Assembly: GCA_964396385.1 (NCBI GenBank)
Contig: CAYNFH010000310.1
Coordinates: 1 to 6,063 of the forward strand
Direction of reading: 5' to 3'
Source of the DNA: CAYNFH01 sp964396385
GTDB taxonomy: Bacteria > Armatimonadota > Chthonomonadetes > Chthonomonadales > CAJBBX01
Length of the DNA: 6,063 nt
Part shown: positions 5,270 through 6,063 of the stretch, piece by piece
Numbering within the stretch: position 1 is the stretch's first letter
Layout: the number at the start of each line of letters is the position of its first letter
The notes under the pieces: generated by a model
Database searches by the model: none
What the model was told of the DNA's origin: nothing
Seen by the model: the letters and a program-made list of their open reading frames with translations, nothing else
Position numbers and translations under genes: made by a program

Positions 5270-6063
5270 TCTTTCAGTGCCTCCAGCACGCGGCGGCCAA
5301 GCGGCTCATCGGCAGCTATGCCGCTTACCTTCCCGAGCACGGCTTCGGGTCCTTCAGTCTGCAATCTACGCTGCAGCTCTACCGACCAGGGGTCCTCTGG
5401 CTTGTCGAAGCAGAGCGCCGCGGCAATGACCTGGCTGACAAAGACGGGCGTTACTCCCTGCGATTCGCAGAGCCGTGCCGCGCCCACCAGCCGGTCGTCG
5501 GGCGCCAGCTTGCGGAGCGGGTCGCGAGCCAGCCGGAAGCACGTATCCCCCAGCTGGTGGTTGCGGAACCGGCGGTTCAGGTCCGTCTCGTGCGCTCGCT
5601 GCTCGGCCCGATCAAATCCATGCTTGCGGATGAGCGCCTCGCCGGTCTCCTCGAACACGCCTTCCACCACGTGCCCCACCTCGCCATCCTCAAGGGCCTC
5701 GTAACCGTAGGTATGGCCGCGCAGGGAGCCCAGGTAGCCTATGGCGGCATGGGCGCAGTTGTGCGTAAACAGCTTCCGCTCCATATGGGCCTCGAAGTTC
5801 GTGACCGGCTCGACTCCGGCGATGTGCGGCAGGCTGCCGACCACCGCGGCAGCGTCCACTGGCAGCCGCTTGTACGCCTCTGCCCGAATGGAAAGCGGGT
5901 CTTCCGGTGGGTTTGACTGGATCGGCACCATCCGGCTCACCACGGCCTGCACGAACCCCGTCCGGGCCAGCACTTGCGCCCGTTCGGCTTCAGGGAGCCG
6001 TTCCGCCACCAGCCGGCGCAGCACGTCCCCGGCTTTGTGAAGGTTCTCGCACAGGATAATGTT
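5251..6063 (-). CDS. Mannitol-1-phosphate 5-dehydrogenase-like protein, C-terminal part (5' end outside window)
   Basis: The last 270 residues of a long-chain, zinc-independent polyol dehydrogenase. The frame is open to the window edge and begins NIILCEN, matching NIIACEN of E. coli MtlD near residue 115-120, so only the N-terminal NAD-binding Rossmann region is missing, cut by the window and not by mutation. The catalytic motif ERKLFTHNCAH gives K97, N102 and H105 of the visible part, equivalent to the Lys-Asn-His set (K295, N300, H303) of Pseudomonas mannitol 2-dehydrogenase. RFRNHQLGDTCFRLARDPLRKLAPDDRL matches the MtlD region RF.N..L.D...R..R.PLRKL...DRL. It probably interconverts mannitol-1-phosphate and fructose-6-phosphate with NAD in the cytosol; a related sugar-acid or polyol substrate is possible. 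An internal GTG at 6024 is not the true start, because homology continues upstream. Its last five codons and stop lie inside a repeat element. Confidence 0.88.
   Translation of the reverse strand, partial: NIILCENLHKAGDVLRRLVAERLPEAERAQVLARTGFVQAVVSRMVPIQSNPPEDPLSIRAEAYKRLPVDAAAVVGSLPHIAGVEPVTNFEAHMERKLFTHNCAHAAIGYLGSLRGHTYGYEALEDGEVGHVVEGVFEETGEALIRKHGFDRAEQRAHETDLNRRFRNHQLGDTCFRLARDPLRKLAPDDRLVGAARLCESQGVTPVFVSQVIAAALCFDKPEDPWSVELQRRLQTEGPEAVLGKVSGIAADEPLGRRVLEALKEMKDEG

Overview
This is a GC-rich bacterial window (roughly 60% or more G+C by eye, with strong third-position GC bias). It carries six protein genes, all on the minus strand, so the biological reading direction is from base 6063 down to base 1. 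The spacing is operon-like and the genes are ordinary bacterial metabolic families. No tRNA, rRNA, CRISPR array, insertion sequence or phage gene is visible, and no stretch over 300 bases lacks a gene. The lineage cannot be fixed from this window. High GC, a DUF3866-Nudix pair and heptad-repeat spacers would fit a thermophile-like or soil group such as Armatimonadota, Chloroflexota or a high-GC Firmicute; this is a guess.

Order of genes in the direction of transcription: (1) the C-terminal 270 residues of a mannitol-1-phosphate 5-dehydrogenase-like enzyme, running off the right edge of the window; (2) a two-GNAT-domain acetyltransferase of the Eis type; (3) a SIS-domain amino-sugar phosphate isomerase/deaminase resembling the isomerase half of GlmS but without the glutaminase half; (4) an M20-family PepT-like metallopeptidase; (5) a DUF3866 protein of unknown function; (6) an ADP-ribose pyrophosphatase-type Nudix hydrolase. 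Genes 3 and 4 are 12 bp apart and genes 5 and 6 overlap by 4 bp, so these pairs look translationally coupled. Genes 1 and 3 point to hexose-phosphate and amino-sugar metabolism, since both enzyme families have fructose-6-phosphate as a substrate or product. Genes 4 to 6 look like a peptide/nucleotide salvage or housekeeping cluster.

The most unusual content is in the spacers. An exact 32-bp sequence occurs twice (3993-4024 and 5238-5269), next to the 3' ends of two neighbouring genes. It is built of heptads that begin with TGA on the coding strand, so it places stop codons in all three frames. One copy supplies the actual stop codon and last five residues of the dehydrogenase gene. Each copy also carries an inverted repeat centred on ATCCGG. 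A degenerate third relative (1715-1733) lies in the only other spacer longer than 50 bp, which also helps to show that the DUF3866 gene starts at 1684 and not at 1774.
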